Shown here piece after piece: positions 32,470 through 43,446 of a stretch of DNA of 64,000 nt (position 1 is the stretch's first letter; every line of letters begins with the position of its first letter). The position numbers and the translations under genes were made by a program. This DNA is from Bufo bufo (taxonomy: Eukaryota > Chordata > Amphibia > Anura > Bufonidae), in NCBI RefSeq assembly GCF_905171765.1, contig NC_053390.1:585616471-585680470 (forward strand), given 5' to 3'. The notes beneath the pieces are model-generated. The model was not told where the DNA came from. It was given only the letters and a program-made list of their open reading frames with translations, and ran no database searches.

Positions 32470-33183
32470 TGCAGATCCTCTCAAGCTCTGTCAGGTTGGA
32501 TGGGGACCATTGATGGACAGCCATTATCAGGTCTCTGCAGAAATGTTCAGTTGGATGCAAGTCAGGGCCCTGGATAGGTCATTCAAGGACATTTGCAGAG
32601 TTGTCCTAAAGCCACCCCTGTGTTGTCTTGGCTGTGTGCTTAGGGTCATTGTTGTGTTGGAAGGTGAAACGTCAGCCCAGGTTCTGAGCACTCTGATCAG
32701 GTTTTAATTTAGAATATCTCTGTACTTTGCTCCATTCAGCTTTCCCTCAACCCTGACCAGTCTCCCTGTCCCAGCTGCTGAAAAACAGCAGCCACCACCA
32801 TGCTTCACTGTAGGGATGGTACTGGGCAGGTGATGTGACTGGTGTCCTGGAATTTAGGCCAAAATCTTGTTTTTTTCAGACTGTAGAGTCTGTAGAGTCT
32901 TACAGTCTGAAGGTCCTTAGGTGTTTTTTACAAACCCCAGGCAAACTTTCATGTGTCTGAGGAGATGCTTCATTTTGACCACTCTGCCATATAGCCCAGA
33001 TTGGTAGAGTGCTGCAGTGATGGTTGACCTTCTAGAAGTTTCTGCCATTTGCACACAGGATCTTTGGAGCTCAGTCAGAGTGACCATTGGGTTCTTGGTC
33101 ACCTCTTTTACCAAGGCCCTTCTCCCCCGATTACTTAGTTTGGTGGGGCAGCCAGCTCTAGGAAGAGTCCTGGTTGTTCCCAA
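32470..33183 (-). pseudogene. Tc1-like transposase relic
   Basis: On the minus strand, LPRAGCPTKLSNRGRRALVK and VTLTELQRSCVQMAETSRRS are Tc1 N-terminal DNA-binding sequences. Beyond a deletion, the region translates in pieces as FQHNNDPKHTAK and VLEWP...DLHPTEH, remnants of the DDE domain. The catalytic Asp and the Pro-Ile-Glu motif are altered and frames are broken. The 5' UTR continues at 35648-36075 on the other side of an inserted TTAA element. Confidence 0.75.
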
Positions 33184-33197
33184 CTTCTTTTATTTAA

Positions 33198-35643
33198 CCA
33201 CTTCCCATCTGGGCCCTTTGCCCCCTTCCTGACCAGGCCAAATTTTGCAAAACGGACATATCTCACTTTATGTGGTAATAACTTTGGAACGCCTTTATTT
33301 ATCCAAGTCATTCAGAGATTGTTTTCTCGTGACACATTGTACTTCATGATAGTCATAAATTTGAGTCAAAATATTTCACCTTTATTTATGAAAAAATCCC
33401 AAATTTACCCAAAAATTTAAAAAAATCGCAATTTTCTAAATTTCAATTTCTCTGCTTTTAAAACAGAAAGTGATACCTCATAAAATATTTATTATTTAAC
33501 ATTCCCCATATGTCTACTTTATGTTGGCATCATTTTGGAAATGTCATTTTATTTTTTTAGGACGTTAGAAGGCTTAGAAGTTTAGAAGCAATTCTTCAAA
33601 TTTTTAAGAAAATTGCCAAAACCCACTTTATAAGGACCAGTTCAGGTCTGAAGTCACTTTGTGGGGCCTACATAGTGGATACCCCCATAAATGACCCCAT
33701 TGTAGAAACTACACCCCTCAAGGTATTCAAAACCGATTTTACAAACTTTGTTAACCCTTTAGGCGTTCCACAAGAATTAAAGGAAAATGGAGATCAAATT
33801 TTTAAATTTCACTTTTTTGGCAGATTTTCCATTTTAATCAATTTTTTTCTCTAACACATCGATGGTTAACAGCCAAACAAAACTCAATATTTATTACCCA
33901 GATTCTGCGGTTTACAGAAACACCCCACATGTGGTCGTAAACTGCTGTATGGGCACACGGCAGGGCGCAGAAGGAAAGGAACTCCACATGGTTTTTAGAT
34001 GCCATGTCCCATTTGAAGCCCCCTGATGCACCCTTACAGTAGAAACTCCCAAGAAGTGACCCCATTTTGGAAACTAGGGCATAAGGTGCCAGTTTTATTA
34101 GTACTATTTTTGGGTACATATGATTTTTTGATCATTCAATATAACACTTTATGGGGCAAGGTGACCAAAAAATTGGTTGTTTTAGCACAGTTTCTATTTA
34201 TTTATTTTTACAGCGTTCACCTTAGGGGTTCAGTCAAGTGACATTTTTATAGAGCAGATTGTTACGGACGTGGCGATACCTAATATGTATACTTTTTCTC
34301 ATTTATTAAAGTTTTACACAATAATAGCATTTTTGAAACCAAAAAATTATGTTTTAATGTGTCCATGTTCTGAGAGCTATAGTTTTTTTATTTTTTGAGA
34401 GATTTTCTTATGTAGGGGCTCATTTTTTGCGGGATGAGGTGACGGTTTTATTGGTACCATTTTGTGGGACATACGCGTTTTTGATCACTTGGTGTTGCAC
34501 CTTTTGTGATGCAAGGTGACAAAAATTGCTTGTTTTGACACAGTTTTTTTTTTTTTTTTTTTACGGTGTTCACCCGAGGGGTTAGCTCATGTGATATTTT
34601 TATAGAGCTGGTTTTTACGGACATGGCAATACCTAATATGTATACTTTTTTTTATTTGTTTCACTTTAACACAATAATAGCATTTTTGAAACCAAAAAAA
34701 TGATGTTTTAGTGTCTCCATGTTCTAAGAGCTATAGTTTTTTTATTTTTTGAGAGATTTTCTTATGTAGGGGCTAATTTTTTGCGGGATGAGGTGACGGT
34801 TTTATTGGTACCATTTTGTGGGACATACGCGTTTTTGATCACTTGGTGTTGCACCTTTTGTGATGCAAGGTGACAAAAATTGCTTGTTTTGACACAGTTT
34901 TTTTTATTTATTTTTTACGGTGTTCATCCGAGGGGTTAGGTCATGTGATATTTTTATAGAGCTGGTTTTTACGGACGCGGCAATACTAAATATGTCTATT
35001 TTACTTTATTTTTTCTATTTTTAATTTATTTTTTTTATTCCTAACTTGGGAACTTTTTTTTTTTTTACATGTGAAACTTTATTTTATTTTATTTTTTCAA
35101 CCCTTTATTTTTTTTTACACTTTTCGTCCCCCATAAGGTCATACAAGACCTCTGGGGGACATTTACTTCACTTTTTCATTTTTTTTTCACAGTTGATTTC
35201 TCCTGTAACTGGGGCTGAGATAGTAGCCCCAGTTACAGGACAAATGCACCCCTATAGAGGCTGTACAGCAGCAATCCTGCGCTGTACAGCCTCAGTGCAG
35301 GGCTGATCGAGGTCTCTGAGAGACCTCACACAGCTCCTGCACACTCTGGTCACGGCGGTCACTTGACCGCCGGGCCGGAACAGGAAGCGCACAGCGCTTC
35401 CTGCTCTGCAGACACAGCGCTCGGTGAGCGCTGTGTCTGCAGCGATCGTGAAGGCAGGGACACCTGGGCACTGTCCCTGCCTTGTCTTAGGGTTGCCCTG
35501 CTGTCACTGACAGCGGGCAACCCGATCAGCAGCTGCACGATTAGCGTGCAGCTGCTATTTCTGACAGGACGTTTTAAAACGTGCTGTCAGAAATAGACGT
35601 CCACCCATAGGACGTTTATATCCTATGGGCGGACGTGAAGCGG
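33198..35643. mobile_element. non-autonomous piggyBac-like element
   Basis: TTAA at 33194-33197 and 35644-35647 flanks ends CCACTTCCCATC and ACGTGAAGCGG. The interior resembles the left half of the 7-kb piggyBac at 42919-49985: TTTTGCAAA, ATTGTACTTCATGA and the ACCCCATTGTAGAAACTACA type of blocks. A module of about 355 bp is repeated at about 34261, 34614 and 34970, with ACCTAATATGTATAC in the first two. No transposase is present. The right end is GC-rich. Confidence 0.7.
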
Positions 35644-35647
35644 TTAA

Positions 35648-36075
35648 GAATTATGGAGGCAACTGTGTTTTAGGGAATTTTTCAGTGCAGCAGAAATATA
35701 ATTGTACCCATACAGATCTGTGCCTCCACACAATCCCATCTATGAGCTCTACAGGCAGTTCTTTCTTCCTCATGGCTTGGTTTTTGCTCTAATATGCATT
35801 ATCATCTGTGAGACCTTATATAGACAGGGGCATATTCCCAAATCATTTCCAATCAACTGAATTTACCACAGGTAGACTCAAATCAAGGTGTAGATCATCT
35901 CAAAGATGATCAAGAGAAACGGTAGGTCCCAAGAGCTAAATTTCATGTGTCATAGCGAAGGGTCCAAATACCTATGTCCATGCAAAATTTTTGTTTTGCC
36001 TTTTTCAGTAAATTTGCAAACATTTCCAAAATTCTGTTTTCACTTTCTCATTATTGAGTGCAGATTGATGGTGGA
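35648..36075 (-). mobile_element. 5' flank of the split Tc1-like element
   Basis: The sequence resumes with GAATTATGGAGGCAACTGTG, and ATTTACCACAGGTAGACTC and CAAATACCTATGTCC follow, as in vertebrate Tc1-like repeats. Together with 32470-33193 it forms one older transposon interrupted at TTTAA. Confidence 0.6.
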
Positions 36076-36594
36076 AAACTTTTATTTTTATTTTATTTGA
36101 GCACAATGCCGCAACATACAATATGAAAAATTTAAAAGTCTGAAGACTTTTTAAATACATTGTATACCCTGAACACTGTACTATATGGGAGGGCAGTTCA
36201 GATATTATATAGTACATGACAATCTACTATAGAAACACAACTAGAACCATTCTTGTACCTCACATGGATCCAAAGATCTCCCCATTAATTTCTTCAACTG
36301 AACGTGGGGACGTGTGCTTTTGGCTACCGCTCTTTCCCTGTAACAGCTCAGGGGGTGTGGTAAATTTTTCTGCAGCTCTCTCCCCGTAATGGTCACAACT
36401 TTCAATGTTAGATGCAGCTGATTGCAGTTGAAGCATGCAACTGATCATGTGTGACCATGCTTATACATCTCACCAAGTGGACGTGCACATTACTGTACAG
36501 ATTAAACATCAGGGGATGCCATTATAATGCAGTAAAGAAAATGTCTTACAACTGGAGCATTTTTGTAAAAACTGTAAATTACAGAAGTACTGAA

Positions 36595-37090
36595 TTTTTC
36601 CCCCCATAAGACAGAATTTTTTCCCCCCATAATGCCCCCTTTTTTGGCCCCAGCTAAAATAATGTCTTCCCAGGTGTAAATAATTTTTTTATAGTGCCCC
36701 CATATAGGCCCCAGCTAAAATAATGTCCCCCGTAGTGTAGGATTTTTTTTTCTTTTTACTGTCCCCAGCTTTAATAATGTCCCCCATGTAGGCCCCCTGG
36801 TAAAATAATGTCCCCCATAGTGTATGATTTTTTTTTACCGCCCCCAGCTTTAATAATGCCCCCAATGTAGTCCGCCATCTTAAATAATGTCCCCCATAGT
36901 GTAGGAATAATTTTTTTAATGTCCCCAGCTTTAATAATGTTCCCAATGTATTCCCCCATCTTAAATAATGTCCCCATAGTGTAGGAATTATTTTTTTTTA
37001 ATGTCCCCAGCTTTAATAATGCCCCCAATGTAGGGACCCATCTTAAATAATTTCCCCCATGGTTTAAATAATGCCCCCATAATGGCCCAC
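36595..37090. repeat. minisatellite with a unit of about 80 bp
   Basis: The motif CCCCAGCTTTAATAATG recurs at about 36762, 36842, 36923 and 37003, linked to CCCATAGTGTAGGA. The minus-strand frames are repeats of the same unit, not genes. Confidence 0.75.
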
Positions 37091-37139
37091 CACAGTTTTT
37101 TTGTTTTGTTGATTTTACAAAAAAATAAATAAAAATAAA

Positions 37140-37600
37140 CTCACCTTATCCACTTGCTCGCGCTGCAGCAGTCTCTTCTTTCTTCACTGAACGGGACCTG
37201 CAGAAGGTGCGCAATGACATCACTGCGCGCTCCGTGTTTACGTCACCAAGCATATCGCAGGTCCTTCGGCAGGTCCTGCTCAATAAAGAGAGAAGAGACT
37301 GCCGCACCGCGAGCAGATGGATGAGGTGAGTTGTTTTTTTTAACCCCTCCTGGGTAAAGTGTACCCGTTTTTTACATCCGTTAGACGGGTGCACTCCTGT
37401 CAATCGGCCGTTAAAAACGGTCCCATTGATTTCAATGGGTCCGTCTGACCATGAAAACGGCCAAAAATAGGACATGTACTATGTGAATAGCCCCATAGAC
37501 TTTCATTGGTGCTAAAAATGGCCATGTTACAGCCGTTACTTAAACGGCCGTCACACGGCCATTATTCACTGTCGTGTGCATGAGGCCTCTGATCATTGTC
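37140..37600. repeat. MITE-derived sequence
   Basis: An AACTCACCTTATCCACTTGC segment resembles 24157-24180 in the hAT MITE. The right part ends GTGTGCATGAGGCCTC, as in the MITE at 61312-61620. Confidence 0.4.
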
Positions 37601-37604
37601 CCAT

Positions 37605-38345
37605 TTTATACCCAGGACAGAAGAGTCTTGTATTTGTATTCCCCTTTGCCCATTTCCTTAGACTAGTCACCCACATCTTGTTTTTTGAGACAAGAGTCTT
37701 GCACAGGTTCTTTCCACCCAGTAACAAAAGAGATGAGACCAACAATGGCTGGGCCCCCACGTTTCCATGGTGCCCAATATCAGCCACATGGTCTGCCTCT
37801 ATGGCTCATAAAGTCTTGTTAGGGCTCTTTTACATGGGCCAAGGATTGGGGTAATTACCAGGAATGAATGTTTGTATGAATGCCCGTTCCTGATAATTGG
37901 ACTGACAAATTTCAGACTGAATTTGGGTTGGTATCTTGAGATTAGAGCAACCAGATTCGGGATTTGTATATTGGTGTAAAGTGGCATACACAGAAGATAG
38001 GGGGCTTATAGCAAAGCTCAAAAAGAGCCTCCCATTATATAGTAACATAGTATATAAGGCCATCCAGTTCGGCCTGTTATCCTGCAAGTTGAGTTAGAGT
38101 TTCAATTTTTTCTTCCCAGGACAGAAGGGTCTAGTGTCCGTATCCCACTTCATGCCTTTCCATGAACCAATTACCCACACCTTGTTTGTTGACAGTGCAG
38201 TTCCTCTGGAGACAAGAGACTTGCACAGGTTCTTTCCACCCAGTAGCAAAATTCGATGGCTGGGCCCGCACCTCTCAGTGGCGCCTAAGTGCAGACGCAT
38301 GCCTCTATGGTATGAACATCCTTATTAGGACCGTTTTACATGGGC
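37605..38345. repeat. direct duplication with MITE ends
   Basis: The block at about 37610-37860 (CCCAGGACAGAAG, TTGCACAGGTTCTTTCCACC) recurs, diverged, at about 38115-38345. Both are followed by a TTTTACATGGGCC MITE end. A CR1 tail (38037-38092, minus strand) lies between them. Confidence 0.6.
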
Positions 38346-38439
38346 CGATGATCAGGACAATTATCAGAAATGAACGTTTTTATGTACACTCTCGACGATC
38401 ACCTGACAAAATCAGCATCTTATGCTTTGGATGACCAAA

Positions 38440-39564
38440 TACCTCGTACACTAATATAAGCCTTCATTTCCCGACTGAAGAACATCATATTTGTTCTTTT
38501 ACTAATAGTCAATAATAGTCATAGGTGAATACTTTGCTAAAATCATATTTATAGATTAAATTAAAGTGTGGAACAATTGATTCCTCTGTGTACTTTGAGG
38601 GGGGGGATTTGGGGAGGGGTGATGAAATGGCCTATGCTTCAAAGTTTGTAGAATCTTTCAACAAAGACAACTTATAGGAACCTTGGTAAGGTTTGATGCT
38701 CATCCGCCCTATACATCTTCTCATTGTACATTGATCAATGGCCTGCACAGGTTCTTCCCAAAGCAAACAATCTGCTGCCTCCAACCACATGACAGGAACA
38801 GCCCAGCCTTTCTCACATAGTTTTAATATGTCGTTCTCTTTTGAGAGCATACAATGTGCCTCGTTCTGACACCACAGCCCGACTGGTATTGAAATCAAAG
38901 AATATGAGAAAAAAGCTAATTATGTTGAATTGCGGGCATTGAACAAAATGTTAAATAGATGCTCAACATAGAATATGCTTTTATCTGATGCTGAATGACA
39001 GCAAAAAAGGGCTTCACCACAAGGAGTATGGGAATTATGTTCCTATTAAAAAGCTTTTTAAAGAGACACTTCCATCAGAAAGGTGTATTTTTTAAACTCA
39101 GTATTTCTAGAAAACATTTTTATTTTTATTTTTGGCTGTTTCTTTTTCATTTCTGCAGTACTATACCATTGAAAAAGAAAAACTAAATCTTGTCCTTCTG
39201 TAGCAGTCAGCACAAAGAGATCATACTACTATATAGACAAGTAAACCATTAATAAGTATACTGCCGCTGTGAAGGGAAGTATCTGCTAGTATAATAGTAG
39301 ATTAGTAGAACTGACATAACAGTATGACAGCTCTATTGTTGTCCTTATAGGCCTAGCTAAAGATGCCCACAGAAGAGCATTGCACTTATAAGTATAATGT
39401 GGAATGCTGTAATTTTGTCAATCATCCACCTTCCCTCTCTGGCCACAGTGAATGGTCTGACTTAGAAAGTCAAGCAGACAACTGCAGAATAATGTGTATT
39501 GATGTTAGCATTTTTAGTAAACCATGGGATACTCTGCTCCATGCCTTCTTTAAAGCATGGCATT
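38440..39564. other. intron sequence
   Basis: A G run lies at about 38599-38606. No gene or known repeat was seen. Confidence 0.35.
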
Positions 39565-39568
39565 TTTA

Positions 39569-39845
39569 AAGGGTTTTCTGGGACTTAGATGTTGATGACC
39601 TATCCTCAGGGTAGATCATCAGCATCAAGTCGGTGGGAGTTCGACACCCAGAAACCATAATGGTCAGATGTTTAGGACGGCCGCTGGTAAATATACAGTG
39701 GATGGGAAACCCCAGCACAGACACTACACAGTGGATGGAACCATGCGCTTCTAGTTCCACCGACTTTATTGTTATTAGTGCCAGCAGATTCCCAAAACAG
39801 CTGAGGATAGGTCTTCAATATCTGCCCAAGAAAATCCCTGGAAAC
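39569..39845. mobile_element. partial TTAA-type MITE
   Basis: TTAA at 39565-39568 precedes AGGGTTTTCTGGGACTTAG. GATGACCTATCC and CAAAACAGCTGAGGATAGG match the family of 12604-13022. The right end is lost. Confidence 0.5.
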
Positions 39846-39954
39846 CAAGACTCTGTGAAGGCATAATTATATATAACTACAGAGGGTATTTTTGTAAAAA
39901 GGGGTTCTAGTACCAGTCATTCCCAAAATGTTGATTTCGCTACATTTTTGTGTA

Positions 39955-40240
39955 GAGACATATACACACGTCCGCAAAATGGTTCCGTATCCGTTACCAT
40001 TTTTCAATGGGGCTGGAATGTGCTGTCCACATCTGCATTTGCGGATCCGCATTTCCGTTCTGCAAAAAAATAAAACATGTCCTATTCTTGTCCGCAATTG
40101 CAGCCAAGAAAAGGCATTTTCTATGAGAGTGCTGGCGATGTGCGATCCGTAAAATGCGGAACACACATTGGCGGTGTCCGTGTTTTGCGGATCCGCAATT
40201 TACAGATCCGCAAAACACATACGGATTGTGAATGGACCCT
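39955..40240. mobile_element. MITE, GC-rich, left end eroded
   Basis: The inverted GTCCGCAAAATGG/CCGTGTTTTGCGGA-type segments and the right end GTGAATGGACCCTTA fit the TTA-flanked MITE class. Confidence 0.5.
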
Positions 40241-40962
40241 TAATGATATAAAGCAGATGGAAACAGTAAAAATGGAGAGAGAAAGACAATCTGTCACAGC
40301 AAGCAGTTGGTGGACCTTTGAGCATCCATGACTGGGAAGGTTTAGCTTCTGAGTCTTGTCCTGAAACCAGTTATTTCCAACACAATACAGACATAGTAGC
40401 ACCACGAAAAGAAAACAGCTTGTGAAATATATATGTGCTAGACAAATGTCTGCCCAGAAGAGTGTTTTGTTTGCTTTGTGTGGAGTATACCATTGACACA
40501 CATGGAGAACATTCTTCCTAAGGAACATGGCACCACCTGTAGACACCTGCTATTACTACACCACTATGTGACTGTAGTCAATAGCTCCCATTCAGATTTT
40601 ATTCTAATACTGTTGTATTACACTGTAGATAAAACATGATTGACGATCATAGATCATCAATGTACATAATATCACCGCTTACATAAAAGATGGATAGATA
40701 ATAGATTGATAATTAGATAGATAGATAAATACACTGAACAAAAATATAAACGCAACACTTTCGGTTTTGCTCCCATTTTGCATGAGCTGAACTCAAAGAT
40801 CTGAAACATTTTCTACATTCACAAAAGACCCATTACTTTTAAATATTGTTCACAAATCTTTCTAAATCTGTGTTAGTGAGCACTTCTCCTTTGCTGAGAT
40901 AATCCATCCCACCTCACAGGTATGGCATATCAAGGAGTTGATCACACAGCACAATGCCACAG

Positions 40963-42797
40963 ATGTCGCAACGTTTAAGGGAGCGTGCAATTGGCATGCT
41001 GACTGCAGGAATGTCTATCAGTGCTGTTGCCCGTGAAATTAATGTTCATTTCTCTACCATAAGCCATCTCCAAGGCGTTTCAGAGAATTTGGCAGCACAT
41101 CCAATCGGTCTTACAACCGCAGACCACGTGTAACCACACCAGCCCAGGACATCCACATCCAGCATGTTCACCTCCATGATCGTCTGAGACCAGCCACCCG
41201 GACAGCTGCAGCAACAATCAGTTTGCATAACCAGAGAATTTCTGCACAAACTGTCAGAAACCGTCTCAGGGAAGCTCATCTGCATGCTGGTCGTCCTCGT
41301 TGGGGTCTGGACCTGACTGCAGTTCGTCGTCGTAACCGACTTGAGTGGGCAAATTCTCACATTCAATGGCGTCTGGCACGTCGGAGAGGCGTTCTGTTCA
41401 TGGATGAGTCCTGGTTTTCACTGTTCAGGGCAGATGGCAGACAGCGTGTGTGGATGTCACGGCCTATGGTGTGCGCTGTGACACTGTTGCTACACTTGCG
41501 GTTGCCCGCGGCAACGTGTTGCTGTGTGAGCATGCGGTGGCAGTGTCTCGGCCTTCTGGGTGATTGCCGTGACATGGTTGCCATGCATGTTGTTGCCTGC
41601 AGCAACATGTAGCTTTCTAGGCTTGTGTGTGCACTTCCCCTTTAAGTGGCTTTCTTCCCTTGTCTGGTGTTGGAAGGGTTAACTCCCTTCCTAGTGTTTT
41701 GTTAACACTGGGTTTATGTGTGTGTGGGTGTGGCTGCTTGGGCTATTTAGACTCTGCTGGATGCCTGAAGCTGAGGGGTACTCCAGCCATGGTGTATGCT
41801 GGAGTTATCCTCCTGGTCTTCATATTCCATCTGTCCAGTGAGGGCCACCCTTGTGGTCATAGATGTTTTTATGGTGTCTCACGTTTATTGCAGCTATGGC
41901 TGTCCTGGGTTCCTGTGTGGTTGTGGTGTGTGCTGTGTCCTTTTAATGTTGGTGTGGACACCAGCACTTGTGCACGGATTCCAGTCAGTGTGTCTGTGGC
42001 AGGTAAGTGTGTTACTGGTCTTGCTTACCTGCCATCTCTATAGCTGTATGTGTTCCCCTCTCCTTGCAGCCTGGCCTCAGATAGAGACTCCTGTTCCTCC
42101 ATGACTGGGATGAACAGGTTGTCTCTCCCCTGCTCCTAAGTGAGGGATTACCAGGGCGACTTAGGGTTTCTAGGTATCCTGAGTATGAGTCGTCCTACCA
42201 TCGGGGTCCACTCATACAGTGAGGAGTCAGGGAGAGGATTAGGGACGCGGTAGGAGGTGACCTGCTCCCTTATTACTCCTTTTGGCCAGGCTGATCCCCT
42301 TTACCCTCTGACACCGCACGGTGGGGGGTTTCCCCCACTCCCCGTCGTGACAGTGGAGTTATGTGGGTGAGCGGTTTGCTGACGTCAACGTTGTGGATCG
42401 AGTGGCCCATGGTGGCAGTGGTTTTATGGTATGGGCAGGCGTATATTATGGACAACGAACACAGGTGCATTTTATTGATGGCATTTTGAATGCACAGAAA
42501 TACTGTGACGAGATCCTGAGGCCCATTGTTGTGCCATTCACCCACAACCATCACCTCATGTTGCAGCATGATAATGCACGGCCCCATATTGCAAGGATCT
42601 GTACACATTTCTTGGAAGCTGAAAACATCCCAGTTCTTGCATGGCCAGCATACTCACCGAACATGTCACCCATTGAGCATATTTGGGATGCTCTGGATCG
42701 GGCAATGATGAGGCAAATTGTGGCCACACCAGATACTGACTGGTTTTCTGAGAGTAATGGGTCTTTTGTGAATGTAGAAAACGTTTCAGATCTTTGA
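40963..42797 (+). pseudogene. Tc1-like transposase pseudogene
   Basis: The frame starts MSQRLRERAIGMLTAGMSIS, with the paired helix-turn-helix. It shifts near 41073, where a single base seems missing after ISHLQ. It then continues as HNQRISAQTVRNRLREAHLH and LFMDESWFSLFRADGRQRVW. A solo LTR interrupts it at 41455-42352. It resumes with VGERFADVNVV, LQHDNARPHIA and MSPIEHIWDALDRAM. After MMRQ the normal C-terminus is deleted and the frame runs into 3' UTR. The catalytic D, D and E residues are still visible. Confidence 0.85.
41455..42352. mobile_element. solo LTR inserted in the Tc1 transposase
   Basis: It starts TGTCACGG and ends CGTCGTGACA. The exact 5-bp duplication GTGGA lies at 41450-41454 and 42353-42357. 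Removing one copy of the duplication and the LTR rejoins the transposase in frame between QRVW and YVGERF. It shares internal blocks with the solo LTR at 15948-16534. Confidence 0.85.
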
Positions 42798-43446
42798 GTT
42801 CAGCTCATGCAAAATGGGAGCAAAACCGAAAGTGTTGCGTTTATATTTTTGTTCAGTGTAGATAGAAGAGTTTTCTTCTGTAGACTGATTATTTTTTTAA
42901 CTTTAGATTTTTTTTTAACCCCTTAAGGACCGGGCTCATTTTCACCTTAAGGACCAGGCTCATTTTCACCTTAAGGACCAGGCCATTTTTTGCAAATCTG
43001 ACCAGTGTCACTTTAAGTGCTCATAACTTTAAAACGCTTTGACTTACCCAGGCCGTTCTGAGATTGTTTTTTCGTCACATATTGTACTTCATGACACTGC
43101 TAAAATTGGGTCAAAAAAGTTAATTTTTTTGCATAAAAAAATACAATTTTTACCGTAAATTTTGAAAAATTAGCAAATTTCAAATTTTCAGTTTCTCTAC
43201 CTCTGTAATACATAGTAATACCCCCAAAAATTGTGATGACTTTACATTCCCCATATGTCTACTTCATGCTTGAATTGTTTTGGGAATGATATTTTATTTT
43301 TTGGGGATGTTACAAGGCTTAGAAGTTTAGAAGCAAATTTTGAAATTTTCAGAAATCTTCAAAATCCCACTTTTTATGGACCAGTTCAGGTTTGAAGTCA
43401 TATTGTGAGGCTTAGATAATAGAAACCTCCCAAAAATGACCCCATT

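Larger units (their letters stand above)
40732..42858 (+). mobile_element. Tc1-like transposon (dead), carrying a solo LTR
   Basis: The ends CACTGAACAAAAATATAAAC and GTTTATATTTTTGTTCAGTG (as the complementary terminus) are flanked by TA at 40730-40731 and 42859-42860. Longer inverted repeats extend to AACTCAAAGATCTGAAAC. The left flank is itself a GATA tract. The coding part is broken and 898 bp of foreign LTR lies inside. Confidence 0.88.

Noticed and set aside
36689..37028. 85-aa minus-strand repeat proteins
   Set aside because: They come from the ~80-bp minisatellite. There is no start context or conservation.
41627..42104. 138- and 102-aa frames
   Set aside because: They lie inside the solo LTR and have no retroviral or cellular motifs.
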